From Candidatus Manganitrophus noduliformans (lineage in GTDB: Bacteria; Nitrospirota; Nitrospiria; SBBL01; Manganitrophaceae), in contig NZ_VTOW01000002.1 of NCBI RefSeq assembly GCF_012184425.1, positions 744,001 through 808,000 of the forward strand: a DNA stretch of 64,000 nucleotides, in the 5' to 3' direction. Shown here piece by piece: positions 38,723 to 46,698 of the stretch; position 1 is the first letter of the stretch, and each line of letters starts with the position of its first letter. The translations under genes were made by a program, and so were the position numbers. The notes under the pieces were generated by a model, which saw only the letters and a list, made by a program, of their open reading frames with translations, ran no database searches and was not told the DNA's origin.

Positions 38723-38748
38723 TTGAGGCCTGAGTTGCTCGCCCTCAA
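38723..38748 (-). promoter_or_regulatory. hairpin in the metK leader
   Basis: TTGAGG pairs with CCTCAA, with an inner GAG/CTC closing a CAA loop. It ends seven bases before the AAGGAGGA ribosome site. Possible translational control; not a known SAM-riboswitch fold. Confidence 0.45.
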
Positions 38749-38813
38749 TGATCATTTCGCTCGTCTCTTATCCCAAGTTCATATCACACGGGGATGGATT
38801 TCAAAATTGTCTG

Positions 38814-38842
38814 ATTATAACTCGAATAAAAGCAGGAATCAA
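38814..38842 (-). promoter_or_regulatory. sigma-70 promoter of metK
   Basis: Minus strand TTGATT (38837-38842), 17-bp spacer, TATAAT (38814-38819). Perfect -10. Predicts a leader of about 100 bases. Confidence 0.75.
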
Positions 38843-38887
38843 AGCATTTCTGTTACATTTAGAGGGATAATTTATCTTTATGTTAAA

Positions 38888-38928
38888 GAAAAAGGGTGGA
38901 TACAATCTTTCCGTATCCACCCTTTTTC
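38888..38928 (-). terminator. terminator of the bd-like oxidase operon
   Basis: GGGTGGATAC / GTATCCACCC 10-bp stem, 9-nt loop, with A-run and T-run on either side (bidirectional form). It lies 21 bases past the last cytochrome gene and before the metK promoter. Confidence 0.92.
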
Positions 38929-38948
38929 TAATGCATGACCTGTTTCGG

Positions 38949-40703
38949 TTAGGCGTTCTCTATTTTCTTTTTACGTGCTGCGTAGAGAACCAACCCCTCC
39001 AACAGAACAACCACACCTGCTACGATTGGAGGAATCACGTAGACCTTCCCCGGAACGGGAGGCTCCATCATCAGGTAGTAGTAGGTGGAGAGAGCCATCT
39101 TGCCGCCGAACTCGCCGGCATCTCCATCCCAGGCGAAGAACACGACGGGAATGTTCTTACCCATCTCAAGCTGCGCATCATGTTCCGGATCTTCGGTCTT
39201 GAGCGCCCGCTTCATCACGAGCTGCCAGCGCCCGTTGCTCCATTTGGCGTTTTCGACTTTGAGGTTTTTGTTGGCCTCTTTTACCGAGATCTGCTCAAGT
39301 CCGTGGCCGGTCAATTCCTTCGTAGAGCCGTCGGACTCCCATTTCCAGATATCGGTTCCCCGCTTTGCATCGCCGTGGATGAAATACGGCTTCTCCGGCG
39401 GGGGAAGTTCCTGCCATTTCTCTGCGAACTGGATCGCAATCGCATCGTTAAAAACCCCTTTGGGCTCGGGGTTTACATCCTTCAACGGACCTGCCGCACC
39501 GTCGTTTTCGTGGGTAAGGTTGGTCGTATTGATGGCGGGAAACGCATCCGAAGATATCCGTTTTGCGTCGTATACCGCTTCTTTATTTTCATCGAAATGG
39601 CTCTCGGTGCGGTCGTTCCATTCCAAGAGAAACACGACCTCTTTATCGTTAAAGAGAGAGCGGAAGCGAATGTCATCGACCGTTCTCAGGAAGTGGCGCG
39701 GAGGCTGGATAATCTGGCTTGCCAGACCGATATACTGCGCCGGCAACTCCAGCCATTTCGGGTCATTTGGATCGGTTGGAAGCTCCCCTTCGGCCACAAA
39801 CCGTGATTTGAGGACGAATTGGATGGCCGGCTTTGCCGTCTGCGGGTCGATCGGATATTTCTCGGAGAGCGACATGACGAAGTTCGCGACATGCCATCGT
39901 TCCTCCTCAGTCAGCTCATCCCTGAAGGAAGGCATCGGCGTTCCATTCAATCCGGTTGAAATCTCTCTGAAAATATTTCTGGGATTGTATGGATCGCGGC
40001 GATTGCCGCGCAGGTTCCAAGGTTTCGTCAGATCAGCCGGAAAGATTGGAAAACCCCAATCATCTCTTTGCGTAAGGTTTCCGTTTCCGCGCCCTTCAAC
40101 TCCATGACATTCGACGCATTTTGCCTTCGTCATATAGATCTCCTGCCCCAATTTGATGCTTTCTTCCGAGGAAGGGATCTGCTTTCCGTAATCAATGACG
40201 GTTATTTCATCATCCGGATCATCAAATTTACGATCCTTTACAAGTTCTGTTTTAACAAAAGAGATGACCTGCTTTCTCTCTTTTTCACTAAGAATTTCTC
40301 CCCAAGGAGGCATCGCCGAACCCGAGAGGCCATGCGTGACGCTCAAGAAAAGATCCTCATCTGTTGGCAGTTCACCGCTCGCTGAATGGCGGATTTTAAA
40401 TGTCCCCTGGTTGAAATTTCTCGGCTTTGTTGCCAGCCGAATGGCCGATGGACCATCTCCCGCCCCATCCGGACCGTGACACCAGACACATTTTCGAAAG
40501 TAAACCGCTTTTCCCGCTTCGACATCCTCCGCGGTCGGCTTTGACGGCGTGTATTTTCCCGGCTTCGGCTCCAACTTCTGTTGCTGGGCCTCCGCATTTC
40601 CAATCCAGAGCATTCCTGCGGCGGCCAGGAAGACGGCAACCAAACCGGCCGTTACCGTCTTCCGAGCAAACCGGCTCATTTCTTGATTAAGTTTTCCCCT
40701 CAT
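38949..40703 (-). CDS. dihaem c-type cytochrome fused to an ethylbenzene-dehydrogenase-type haem b domain
   Basis: 584 residues from the ATG at 40703 with GAGGGGGGAC upstream. An N-terminal signal or anchor (about 17-38, ending GNAEAQQQ) leads to two class I cytochrome c domains: CVWCH at 72-76 (Met ligand in SAMPPW) and CVECH at 196-200 (Met in TPMPSF). A region of about 310-560 resembles the EB_dh (ethylbenzene dehydrogenase gamma / NXR gamma) family, with WKWESDGS and FFAWDGDAGEFGGKMALSTYYYL. One C-terminal membrane helix (about 560-580) precedes KKKIENA. Faces the periplasm. In the oxidase operon it probably carries electrons to or from the bd-like subunit. Confidence 0.88.
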   Translation of the reverse strand: MRGKLNQEMSRFARKTVTAGLVAVFLAAAGMLWIGNAEAQQQKLEPKPGKYTPSKPTAEDVEAGKAVYFRKCVWCHGPDGAGDGPSAIRLATKPRNFNQGTFKIRHSASGELPTDEDLFLSVTHGLSGSAMPPWGEILSEKERKQVISFVKTELVKDRKFDDPDDEITVIDYGKQIPSSEESIKLGQEIYMTKAKCVECHGVEGRGNGNLTQRDDWGFPIFPADLTKPWNLRGNRRDPYNPRNIFREISTGLNGTPMPSFRDELTEEERWHVANFVMSLSEKYPIDPQTAKPAIQFVLKSRFVAEGELPTDPNDPKWLELPAQYIGLASQIIQPPRHFLRTVDDIRFRSLFNDKEVVFLLEWNDRTESHFDENKEAVYDAKRISSDAFPAINTTNLTHENDGAAGPLKDVNPEPKGVFNDAIAIQFAEKWQELPPPEKPYFIHGDAKRGTDIWKWESDGSTKELTGHGLEQISVKEANKNLKVENAKWSNGRWQLVMKRALKTEDPEHDAQLEMGKNIPVVFFAWDGDAGEFGGKMALSTYYYLMMEPPVPGKVYVIPPIVAGVVVLLEGLVLYAARKKKIENA

Positions 40704-40764
40704 GGTAGTAAGTCCCCCCTCAATTAAACCGATTGGGAATAAGATATTTGAATGACGTTTTAGC

Positions 40765-41802
40765 TTAATCCCACGTTCTTGGGAAGAAACCGGTATGCCA
40801 ATATTCAAAAAGAATCACCTGCCACATTTCATTTGTCGTCAGATGCTTCTCCCATGGCGGCATAGCGGATGCCCAGGGAAACGCTTCACGCGACAATCCG
40901 GGACCACCCTTCGCGACTCGCCAGAAAACAAAGCTTTCCTGTAACTGGGCAATTGTTCCTGGGTCGGCAAAATTCGCCGGGATCGGATTGAAGGCAAAGG
41001 CGAAAGGGCCTCTTCCATCCAAATTATCTCCATGACAGAAGAAACAGCCGGCCGTCCCGAAGAAAACGGTTCCCCCATCACGGACATTTTGAAGAAATTT
41101 AGGAGCGTTCTCGGCAAAAGGGTTCTTTCCATGATGAACACTCTCGAGGCCGACCTTCAAATATCCTCCGCTATCGTCCACTCGAAACGGATTCTCCGCC
41201 GTTTGTAGGTTCAGGACTTTATCGTGAACGTTGATACTGGCCGGAGGAGCCGGATGAACGGTTCTCAACTCGATCGGCTCGTCAAACTTAGGGAGCATCT
41301 TATTGTATGTCCCGTATGCAAGAAGCAAAGGAATGGCTGCAAAGGTGAAGTAACGCGACATCTTTGCTTTCCCGGTGTCTTCCTGAAGCATAAACTTAAT
41401 GGGACTGGTAAACTCCTCCCAAGAAGGCTGGCTGAGTGAAACGTAAAGAAAACATGCGATCGTCACAACAGCCATATAAATCGCCAGGAGGGAAAACGGG
41501 ATCGGCGGCTGAAGGATAAACCGGAAAACAATATAAGCCGCAATCCAGATAATCGGAGCCTGGATGATTTTTGGAATGGGTATTCCCATCTTATCCTTGA
41601 TGATCCAAGCCAAGACGATGATCCCGATTCCGACGCCCATTTGAATCAGCAAGGCGAACTTGCCGGCATCGATAAATCCCGCTCCTCCCCCTGCCCAAAC
41701 CGCCATCGGTAGGGCCAGAACTGCGAAGAGGACTTGCAATGTAAGAGAAGTTGCTCTCTGCTTTAACATAAGATACGCGCCTCCCGTCCTCATACCATTC
41801 AT
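40765..41802 (-). CDS. membrane-bound monohaem cytochrome c
   Basis: 345 residues. Four hydrophobic helices (about 15-37, 48-68, 78-122 as two, 152-166) precede a periplasmic cytochrome c domain with CFFCH at 253-257 and a likely Met ligand in SAMPPW near 312. The start ATG overlaps the stop of the previous gene (TAATG) with GGAGG eight bases upstream. A second ATG 11 codons in also has GGGAGG. Its haem domain resembles the first haem domain of the next gene. Part of the bd-like oxidase operon. Confidence 0.87.
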   Translation of the reverse strand: MNGMRTGGAYLMLKQRATSLTLQVLFAVLALPMAVWAGGGAGFIDAGKFALLIQMGVGIGIIVLAWIIKDKMGIPIPKIIQAPIIWIAAYIVFRFILQPPIPFSLLAIYMAVVTIACFLYVSLSQPSWEEFTSPIKFMLQEDTGKAKMSRYFTFAAIPLLLAYGTYNKMLPKFDEPIELRTVHPAPPASINVHDKVLNLQTAENPFRVDDSGGYLKVGLESVHHGKNPFAENAPKFLQNVRDGGTVFFGTAGCFFCHGDNLDGRGPFAFAFNPIPANFADPGTIAQLQESFVFWRVAKGGPGLSREAFPWASAMPPWEKHLTTNEMWQVILFEYWHTGFFPRTWD

Positions 41803-43028
41803 TAAAATTTCCCTCCTGAAACCTGACCTGTAGCAGAGGCCTGCATCGAACCCGAAGTTGGGTTCGATGCGGTTTCAACAGATTCCTCTTCCGAAGGGGT
41901 GAGGCTCGCCTTCTTTAAAGAGCCCTCCTTCTCGTTCGGCAGCCGGTCCAGTCCGCTTTTGATCGCCGCTTCAGCATCTTGCTGCAGAAGGTAATCAACA
42001 AGTTTATCCAGTCCGGAGACGGTGAATTTGTGACGGAAGTCCTTCATCATATCATCGGCAAATCCGGGAACAATGAAGGCCGCCGGATCCATGATTGATT
42101 CAACGACATACTCTCTCGGCGTTTTCGCCTTGGCCTTCCCTTCTTTCACCGCCTTCTGATATTCAGGAGATTTGATCCGATTGGGTGCGTTCGTCTTTTC
42201 GATCAAAAGAGGACCCACCATCCCGGATTTGGCAACTTCAAGACCTGGGATTTTATGGCAAGCGACACAGGCCATCTTGGTGACGATCTGGTCAACCGTA
42301 TCGGCTTCGAGAGCAACGGGAGGTCCGGCCACCACTTTAGCCTCTCCTTCTTTCGGCCCCGCATCTTGCTTCAACGGCTTTCCAAAATAAGCCTCCCAGT
42401 CATCTTTCGCGGTGATCTTGCTCATTTCACCCGCATCTTTTGACTGCAAGAAACTGACAACCGCGACGATTTCAGTGTCGGTCAACTGGATCGGCGGCTT
42501 ATGGATCATCGGCATGGGGCTTTCCTGGTCGTTCGTCCCCTTGATGCCGAATCCTTCCACCACGTAGCAGTTCGGGCAGTATTCCGACTCAAGCAGATAC
42601 TGTCCGCCGGTAGTCGCATGGGGCTTGAATCCGCTGTTCGACTCACCGCCTGAAAGGCGAGAGGCAAACTCCTTGTATCTTTCTTCCTTGACCCGATTGC
42701 CGGATCGCTCTTCCTCACCGATCAGGACCGGGCAACGATCCGCTTTCTGCTCTTGAAAGAACATATGGCAGAGCGGGCACTGACCTTTTCCGATCGGAAC
42801 GTCTCCTTTACCGAAGCTTGGATTTTCGGTTCCGAAAACGATCTTTTTCCCCATCGTCGCCAGCTCTTCCGGCGTGATGGAACCAAGATCGACCGCTTCC
42901 GCCGCCTCGGGCGCGTCTCCTCTGATTTGCGGCAACCAGTTTGCAATTCCCGCAAAGATCCCAAGGATAAAGACGTACCAGATGGCTACTTTTACAATTG
43001 TTCCCGTACCCGCCTTATTACTTTTCAT
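41802..43028 (-). CDS. membrane-anchored c-type cytochrome with one degenerate haem site
   Basis: 408 residues. Single N-terminal membrane helix (about 12-32), then a periplasmic part with CPLCH at 84-88, CPNCY at 151-155 and CVACH at 254-258. The middle motif has Tyr in place of the haem-ligating His, so only two covalent haems are certain. An extra Cys (ADRCPV, near 99) lies between the first two motifs. The C-terminus is Ser/Thr-rich and flexible. It follows the bd-like subunit after a 70-bp spacer with long G and C runs. Its ribosome site is weak (AAGAGAAGAG). Confidence 0.87.
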   Translation of the reverse strand: MKSNKAGTGTIVKVAIWYVFILGIFAGIANWLPQIRGDAPEAAEAVDLGSITPEELATMGKKIVFGTENPSFGKGDVPIGKGQCPLCHMFFQEQKADRCPVLIGEEERSGNRVKEERYKEFASRLSGGESNSGFKPHATTGGQYLLESEYCPNCYVVEGFGIKGTNDQESPMPMIHKPPIQLTDTEIVAVVSFLQSKDAGEMSKITAKDDWEAYFGKPLKQDAGPKEGEAKVVAGPPVALEADTVDQIVTKMACVACHKIPGLEVAKSGMVGPLLIEKTNAPNRIKSPEYQKAVKEGKAKAKTPREYVVESIMDPAAFIVPGFADDMMKDFRHKFTVSGLDKLVDYLLQQDAEAAIKSGLDRLPNEKEGSLKKASLTPSEEESVETASNPTSGSMQASATGQVSGGKF

Positions 43029-43040
43029 TCTCTTCTCTTA

Positions 43041-43087
43041 CCCCCCACATTTTTGGGGGGGGCGAACTGTCCCCAGCTGCCCCCCCC
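43041..43087 (-). promoter_or_regulatory. G/C homopolymer switch-like spacer inside the oxidase operon
   Basis: Minus-strand RNA carries G8 (43080-43087), C8 (43055-43062) and G6 (43041-43046). C8 can pair with either G-run. The G6 run ends about 12 bases before the next start codon, so the choice of pairing could affect translation of the cytochrome gene. No T-run, so not a terminator. Confidence 0.5.
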
Positions 43088-43098
43088 ATTAAGAGAAT

Positions 43099-45027
43099 TT
43101 AATGGCTCCCCGCTGGAACTGTCGCTTTTCCGACACCCGCTGTCTCTTCTGCCGTGACATGGGCCTTCTTCGCGGAGAGGGCGCCAAGCCAGAAGACGAA
43201 GAGGAGCATCGTCCAGAATAAAAGCACATTCATTGAGTTGATGTTACCCGCATAACCCAGCGGATTGGTAAATGCCCATGGAGAATTGTCGCGAAGGACT
43301 TCATTGACATGCCAATGCAGGCGGACGGAAGAGCGGAGGTAACCCATCACCGCCATTGTCCAGGTGAAAGACACGGCGAGCAAAAAGAGCGCATAGGCTC
43401 CTCTGGGCGACATCTGCCCCCACCGTACTTCACCCAGCTGCCTGGCATTCTTGAGCATCATTGTATTAACCGTCACCCCAACGAACAACGTGGTCAAGGT
43501 CGAGCAGACCTGAGGAACGGAAAGACCGATCCGAACGTTGGCGGGGATGAAGTAGCCATAGATTCCGAGGAAAACGATGTTGATCGCCGCACCGGTGAAA
43601 AGCGCGCCGAGGAAAGCATTTCCCATCGCCGCCCATTTTACTGTCGGGACCTTGTTGCACCGTTGATAAATACAGAAGCAGAGAACCGTTGTCGAGATCA
43701 TGATGTTGATCGCGGTATTTTTAGCCGACATGACACCGTAGTTTCCGACAACCGGATGCTGCGCGCCACCCATCGCCTTCAACTCAGCGGGGGTCATCAC
43801 CAACGTATGAGGGGTCAACCAAGCGATCGTGGAAACGATAAGAACAAGGAGCATATATTTAAAGAACCGGTAATACCGTTCCGCTCCCGGCATTCTCCCC
43901 ATCGCCTGCCAGAGGTAGTAGTTGGTGCTCACAAACAAGATCGCGATCATCATCGCCTGCATGATGAACACCCAGGCCAGAAGACCTCCCATCAAGGTGA
44001 TCCCCATCTGTTGCCGGTAACCGTAGATTTCCCGCATCAGCCAATAACCTGCGAATGGAAGAGGAATGAGGTTCAAGATCCCCATAAACATCGCGACATA
44101 GCTCATCCAGTCGTAATACGCTTTTTCTTCCGGCGTTTTGGCTGCCAACAGTCGATAAGAGGCATAAGCGGCCACCACACCTCCGCCGAACGCGGCATTT
44201 CCAAGAATACGATGGATGTTCAGCGGATGCCAGAGGGCGGTATGCACTGCCTTCCAGATGTCGCCCAAGAAGCGGCCTTTTTCATCAACGCCCGCCGGAG
44301 ACATCATGAACGCGATCCAGGAATTGGCGAAGAACATCAGGATGATGCCGATCGTATTGAGAAGGAAGGAGATGGAAAGGTGGACCCACTTCAGGAATCC
44401 GCCGTCATTCATTCGATCCCAACCGTAGTAGTAGATATAGAGTGTTCCGCTCTCCAGGATAAAGAGGAGGGCATACACATGCATGATCGGCTTGAAGATT
44501 TTGGACAGATAACCGAAGAACCCGGGATAGAGGGCCAGGAAAGTAAAAATGAGAATACCGCCGAGGACCGCGGTGATCGAATAAGCGGTCAAGCTGATTT
44601 TCATCATCTCATGGGCCATATCATCATATTTCTTGGCCATCGTCTTGTCTTTTTGCATCATCCCGACCAGTTCCATCACGAACACGAACATGGGGACGGC
44701 GAGAACGAAGCTACCGAAATAGAGATGCTGCTGGTTTGCAACCCAGAGAATCGTACGGCTCTGGAAGGTGCCGTAGGTTCCGTAATCATCTGGATACTTT
44801 AGATTTGGGGCCGGCGGGCCCGAGACGATCCCAAACTCGCCCTCTCCCTTATAAAAAACGTCCTTTGCCTTCTCAACCTTTTGTTCCGTTCCAGCAGCCG
44901 CTTCTTTTTTTGCTTCTTCGGCTCCAGCCTGAAGGGGGATAAAGGGGAGGAGGAGGAGCAAGCCTATCACACCCAGAAGGACACCTGCTCCGATCTTCGC
45001 CTTTCTAGGATCGTTAAAGCTACGCAT
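43099..45027 (-). CDS. cytochrome bd-like terminal oxidase subunit I
   Basis: 642 residues from the ATG at 45027 (AAGGAGGT seven bases upstream), longer than classical CydA. After an N-terminal hydrophobic helix and a periplasmic segment (about 35-90) there are about 13-14 membrane helices. Several CydA landmarks are kept: HLYFGSFVLAVP (His101, haem b595-type position), LLFILESGTLYIYYYGWDRM (Glu192, proton-channel region), HLSISFLL...FFANSWIAFMMSP (His216) and NIHRILGNAAFGGG (His272). No CydB-like gene follows; c-type cytochromes replace it. bd-like subunits of this kind are reported from Nitrospira and 'Ca. Manganitrophus'. Oxygen reduction is inferred, and the electron donor is unknown. Confidence 0.88.
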   Translation of the reverse strand: MRSFNDPRKAKIGAGVLLGVIGLLLLLPFIPLQAGAEEAKKEAAAGTEQKVEKAKDVFYKGEGEFGIVSGPPAPNLKYPDDYGTYGTFQSRTILWVANQQHLYFGSFVLAVPMFVFVMELVGMMQKDKTMAKKYDDMAHEMMKISLTAYSITAVLGGILIFTFLALYPGFFGYLSKIFKPIMHVYALLFILESGTLYIYYYGWDRMNDGGFLKWVHLSISFLLNTIGIILMFFANSWIAFMMSPAGVDEKGRFLGDIWKAVHTALWHPLNIHRILGNAAFGGGVVAAYASYRLLAAKTPEEKAYYDWMSYVAMFMGILNLIPLPFAGYWLMREIYGYRQQMGITLMGGLLAWVFIMQAMMIAILFVSTNYYLWQAMGRMPGAERYYRFFKYMLLVLIVSTIAWLTPHTLVMTPAELKAMGGAQHPVVGNYGVMSAKNTAINIMISTTVLCFCIYQRCNKVPTVKWAAMGNAFLGALFTGAAINIVFLGIYGYFIPANVRIGLSVPQVCSTLTTLFVGVTVNTMMLKNARQLGEVRWGQMSPRGAYALFLLAVSFTWTMAVMGYLRSSVRLHWHVNEVLRDNSPWAFTNPLGYAGNINSMNVLLFWTMLLFVFWLGALSAKKAHVTAEETAGVGKATVPAGSH

Positions 45028-45123
45028 TTTAATACCTCCTTGAGAGATGATTAAGATGTGAAACACTTGAAACTGACGGGGAGGGAAGTCCCTCGCCCGA
45101 ACTTCTGAGAAAACGCAACCAAA

Positions 45124-45270
45124 CTATTTATATGGAAACGGAAGGTTTTGCATGGGTCCCATCATGACCCAATCAAGAAAATAGTAATAGACTGCGGCAA
45201 CAATCATAAATACGAAAAAGTAACCGAGCGTTTTGCCGGTCTCCTTACTGCCTGTCTCCTGATTTGCCAT
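45124..45270 (-). CDS. small single-helix membrane protein of the oxidase operon (48 aa)
   Basis: 48 residues: MANQETGSKETGKTLG, then one membrane helix (about 16-33) and a short tail ending LPFPYK. AAAGGAG is seven bases before the ATG. Lies between the 37-residue gene and the bd-like subunit, all in one direction. By analogy with CydX and CcoQ, which stabilise oxidases, it may be an accessory subunit. No sequence similarity to those was recognised. Confidence 0.75.
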   Translation of the reverse strand: MANQETGSKETGKTLGYFFVFMIVAAVYYYFLDWVMMGPMQNLPFPYK

Positions 45271-45349
45271 CTCGCAACTCCTTTTATTCAACATTAATAT
45301 CGTTGTAAGACTTAATACTCCAAGAGCATTACTTGGGAAGTCGCTAAAT

Positions 45350-45463
45350 TTAGTGCCCGAACCCCGGCGGCGGAGCAGAGATATACCAAATGGCCCACGA
45401 GCAAAAGATAAGTGTAACGAAGAATATAACTTTCCCTAATTTGACGCCTTGCTGTTGATCCAT
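45350..45463 (-). CDS. small single-helix membrane protein of the oxidase operon (37 aa)
   Basis: 37 residues: MDQQQGVKLG, a membrane helix (about 10-30, containing CSWAIWYI), then PPPGFGH. GGGGGTGG lies five bases before the ATG. It is the first gene after the strong promoter at 45521-45549. Like the 48-residue protein next to it, it is probably an accessory oxidase subunit. Confidence 0.7.
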   Translation of the reverse strand: MDQQQGVKLGKVIFFVTLIFCSWAIWYISAPPPGFGH

Positions 45464-45520
45464 TTTTCCACCCCCAAGGAATAATGACTGCTACGGTAAA
45501 CCGGAAAGAAAATTGACGGG

Positions 45521-45549
45521 ACTATATACCAAAAAATAAAGCTTGTCAA
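45521..45549 (-). promoter_or_regulatory. near-consensus sigma-70 promoter of the bd-like oxidase operon
   Basis: Minus strand TTGACA (45544-45549), 17-bp AT-rich spacer, TATAGT (45521-45526). Start of transcription expected near 45514, about 50 bases before the first small gene. Confidence 0.85.
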
Positions 45550-45581
45550 CAAAAAAGTAAACATGTTCAAACTCAAAAATC

Positions 45582-45609
45582 TTGACTCTTTTCTGAGTCG
45601 TATGATAGT
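45582..45609 (+). promoter_or_regulatory. divergent sigma-70 promoter
   Basis: TTGACT (45582-45587), 16 bp, GATAGT (45604-45609), about 33 bases from the -35 of the oxidase promoter. A shared regulator site between them is possible. Confidence 0.55.
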
Positions 45610-45646
45610 GTACTTTTCACCTACAACACGCGGGAGGCTGAATAAC

Positions 45647-45763
45647 ATGGAACCCCCTAAACGCAAAGACCCTCAAATTTTCGATATGATTGTGATCGTC
45701 GGCTTGATCTTTAACGCCCTCATCGCGATCTTTCTTGTCCTCTACTGGCTGAATCTGGTCTAA
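45647..45763 (+). CDS. 38-residue single-helix membrane protein, divergent from the oxidase operon
   Basis: MEPPKRKDPQIFD followed by one membrane helix (about 14-36) ending YWLNLV. The ATG at 45647 has GGGAGG nine bases upstream and its own promoter. An upstream in-frame ATG at 45563 lies before the promoter and is rejected. Same size class as the two small oxidase-operon proteins, but transcribed the other way. Function unknown. Confidence 0.65.
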   Translation: MEPPKRKDPQIFDMIVIVGLIFNALIAIFLVLYWLNLV

Positions 45764-45798
45764 CCATCTATACCGCCTATACCGGACAGCCGCACCCA

Positions 45799-46632
45799 TT
45801 ATCGATCGGCCGACTTGGCGCACCTAAATCCCACCGTAGTATCCCTGTAATCCGGGAACATTTTCATCCGCGCGGAAGTCCGTCCTGAAACCGCGGAGTC
45901 ATTCCAGGAGCCCCCTCGAAGCGTTTTCATCTCCCCCTGATCCGGACCTTTCGGGTTTCGATTGGGCGCGTGTCTGTAATAATGCTCGTCATACCAATCT
46001 TGGACCCATTCCCGCACGTTACCCGCCATGTCATAGATCCGATAAGGACTCTTGTCCTGCTCAAACGAGCCGACGATCGCCGTATAATGGGCTTGATCCT
46101 CCCCCCCCAGGAAATTGGCAAAGACCGGCGTGGGCTCATTTCCCCACGGCCATGCCGCCGCCTCTGCCCCTTTCGAAGCTTTTTCCCACTCAGCCTCTGT
46201 GGGAAGTCGCCCCCCCTTCCATCGGCAAAATGCATCGGCATCTTCCCAGGTAACGTACACGACCGGTTGATTCTGGTCATTAAAGCTTTCAATGTTTTTC
46301 AGATAACGAGAGAGAGGAGATCGGTGTCCCGTTGCTCGAACGAATTCGGCATAATCATATTGAGTTACTTCATACCGGTTAATCTCAAAAGCATCCACAT
46401 AGACGCGGCGGGGCGGTTTTTCATCAAACCCGCCCTCCTCGCTTCCCATGATGAATTCTCCCGCCGGCACTAAAATCATTGGGTTTTCCTTTGGATCCCC
46501 CGAGACTTTTACACTTTGAGCAACCACCCCGTTTTCCGGATCTCTTGGGCTGGTAACGCGAATTGCAACAAGTGCGATGAGGCACAAAAATGAAACAAAA
46601 AGAACCCAAGCTCTAATAAAAATTTTGTCCAT
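45799..46632 (-). CDS. membrane-anchored SUMF1/FGE-sulfatase-fold protein lacking the catalytic cysteines
   Basis: 277 residues. N-terminal membrane helix (about 8-25), then a formylglycine-generating-enzyme-like fold from about 50: MILVPAGEFIMGSEEGG, INRYEVTQYDYAEF, GGRLPTEAEWEKA, YDMAGNVREWVQDWY, LRGGSWNDS and GFRCAKS. In true FGE two Cys precede the Arg-rich block. Here that stretch is NDSAVSGRTSARMKMFP without Cys, so sulfatase activation is unlikely. Related proteins act as ligand-binding or scaffold modules. The C-terminus lies 35 bases from the end of the convergent 38-residue gene. Confidence 0.85.
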   Translation of the reverse strand: MDKIFIRAWVLFVSFLCLIALVAIRVTSPRDPENGVVAQSVKVSGDPKENPMILVPAGEFIMGSEEGGFDEKPPRRVYVDAFEINRYEVTQYDYAEFVRATGHRSPLSRYLKNIESFNDQNQPVVYVTWEDADAFCRWKGGRLPTEAEWEKASKGAEAAAWPWGNEPTPVFANFLGGEDQAHYTAIVGSFEQDKSPYRIYDMAGNVREWVQDWYDEHYYRHAPNRNPKGPDQGEMKTLRGGSWNDSAVSGRTSARMKMFPDYRDTTVGFRCAKSADR

Positions 46633-46698
46633 AGACTTCCCTGGAAATCACGGTAGCACAAATAATTGCTGCGAAGCAAAGCTTTTTTTTGCACTCCT

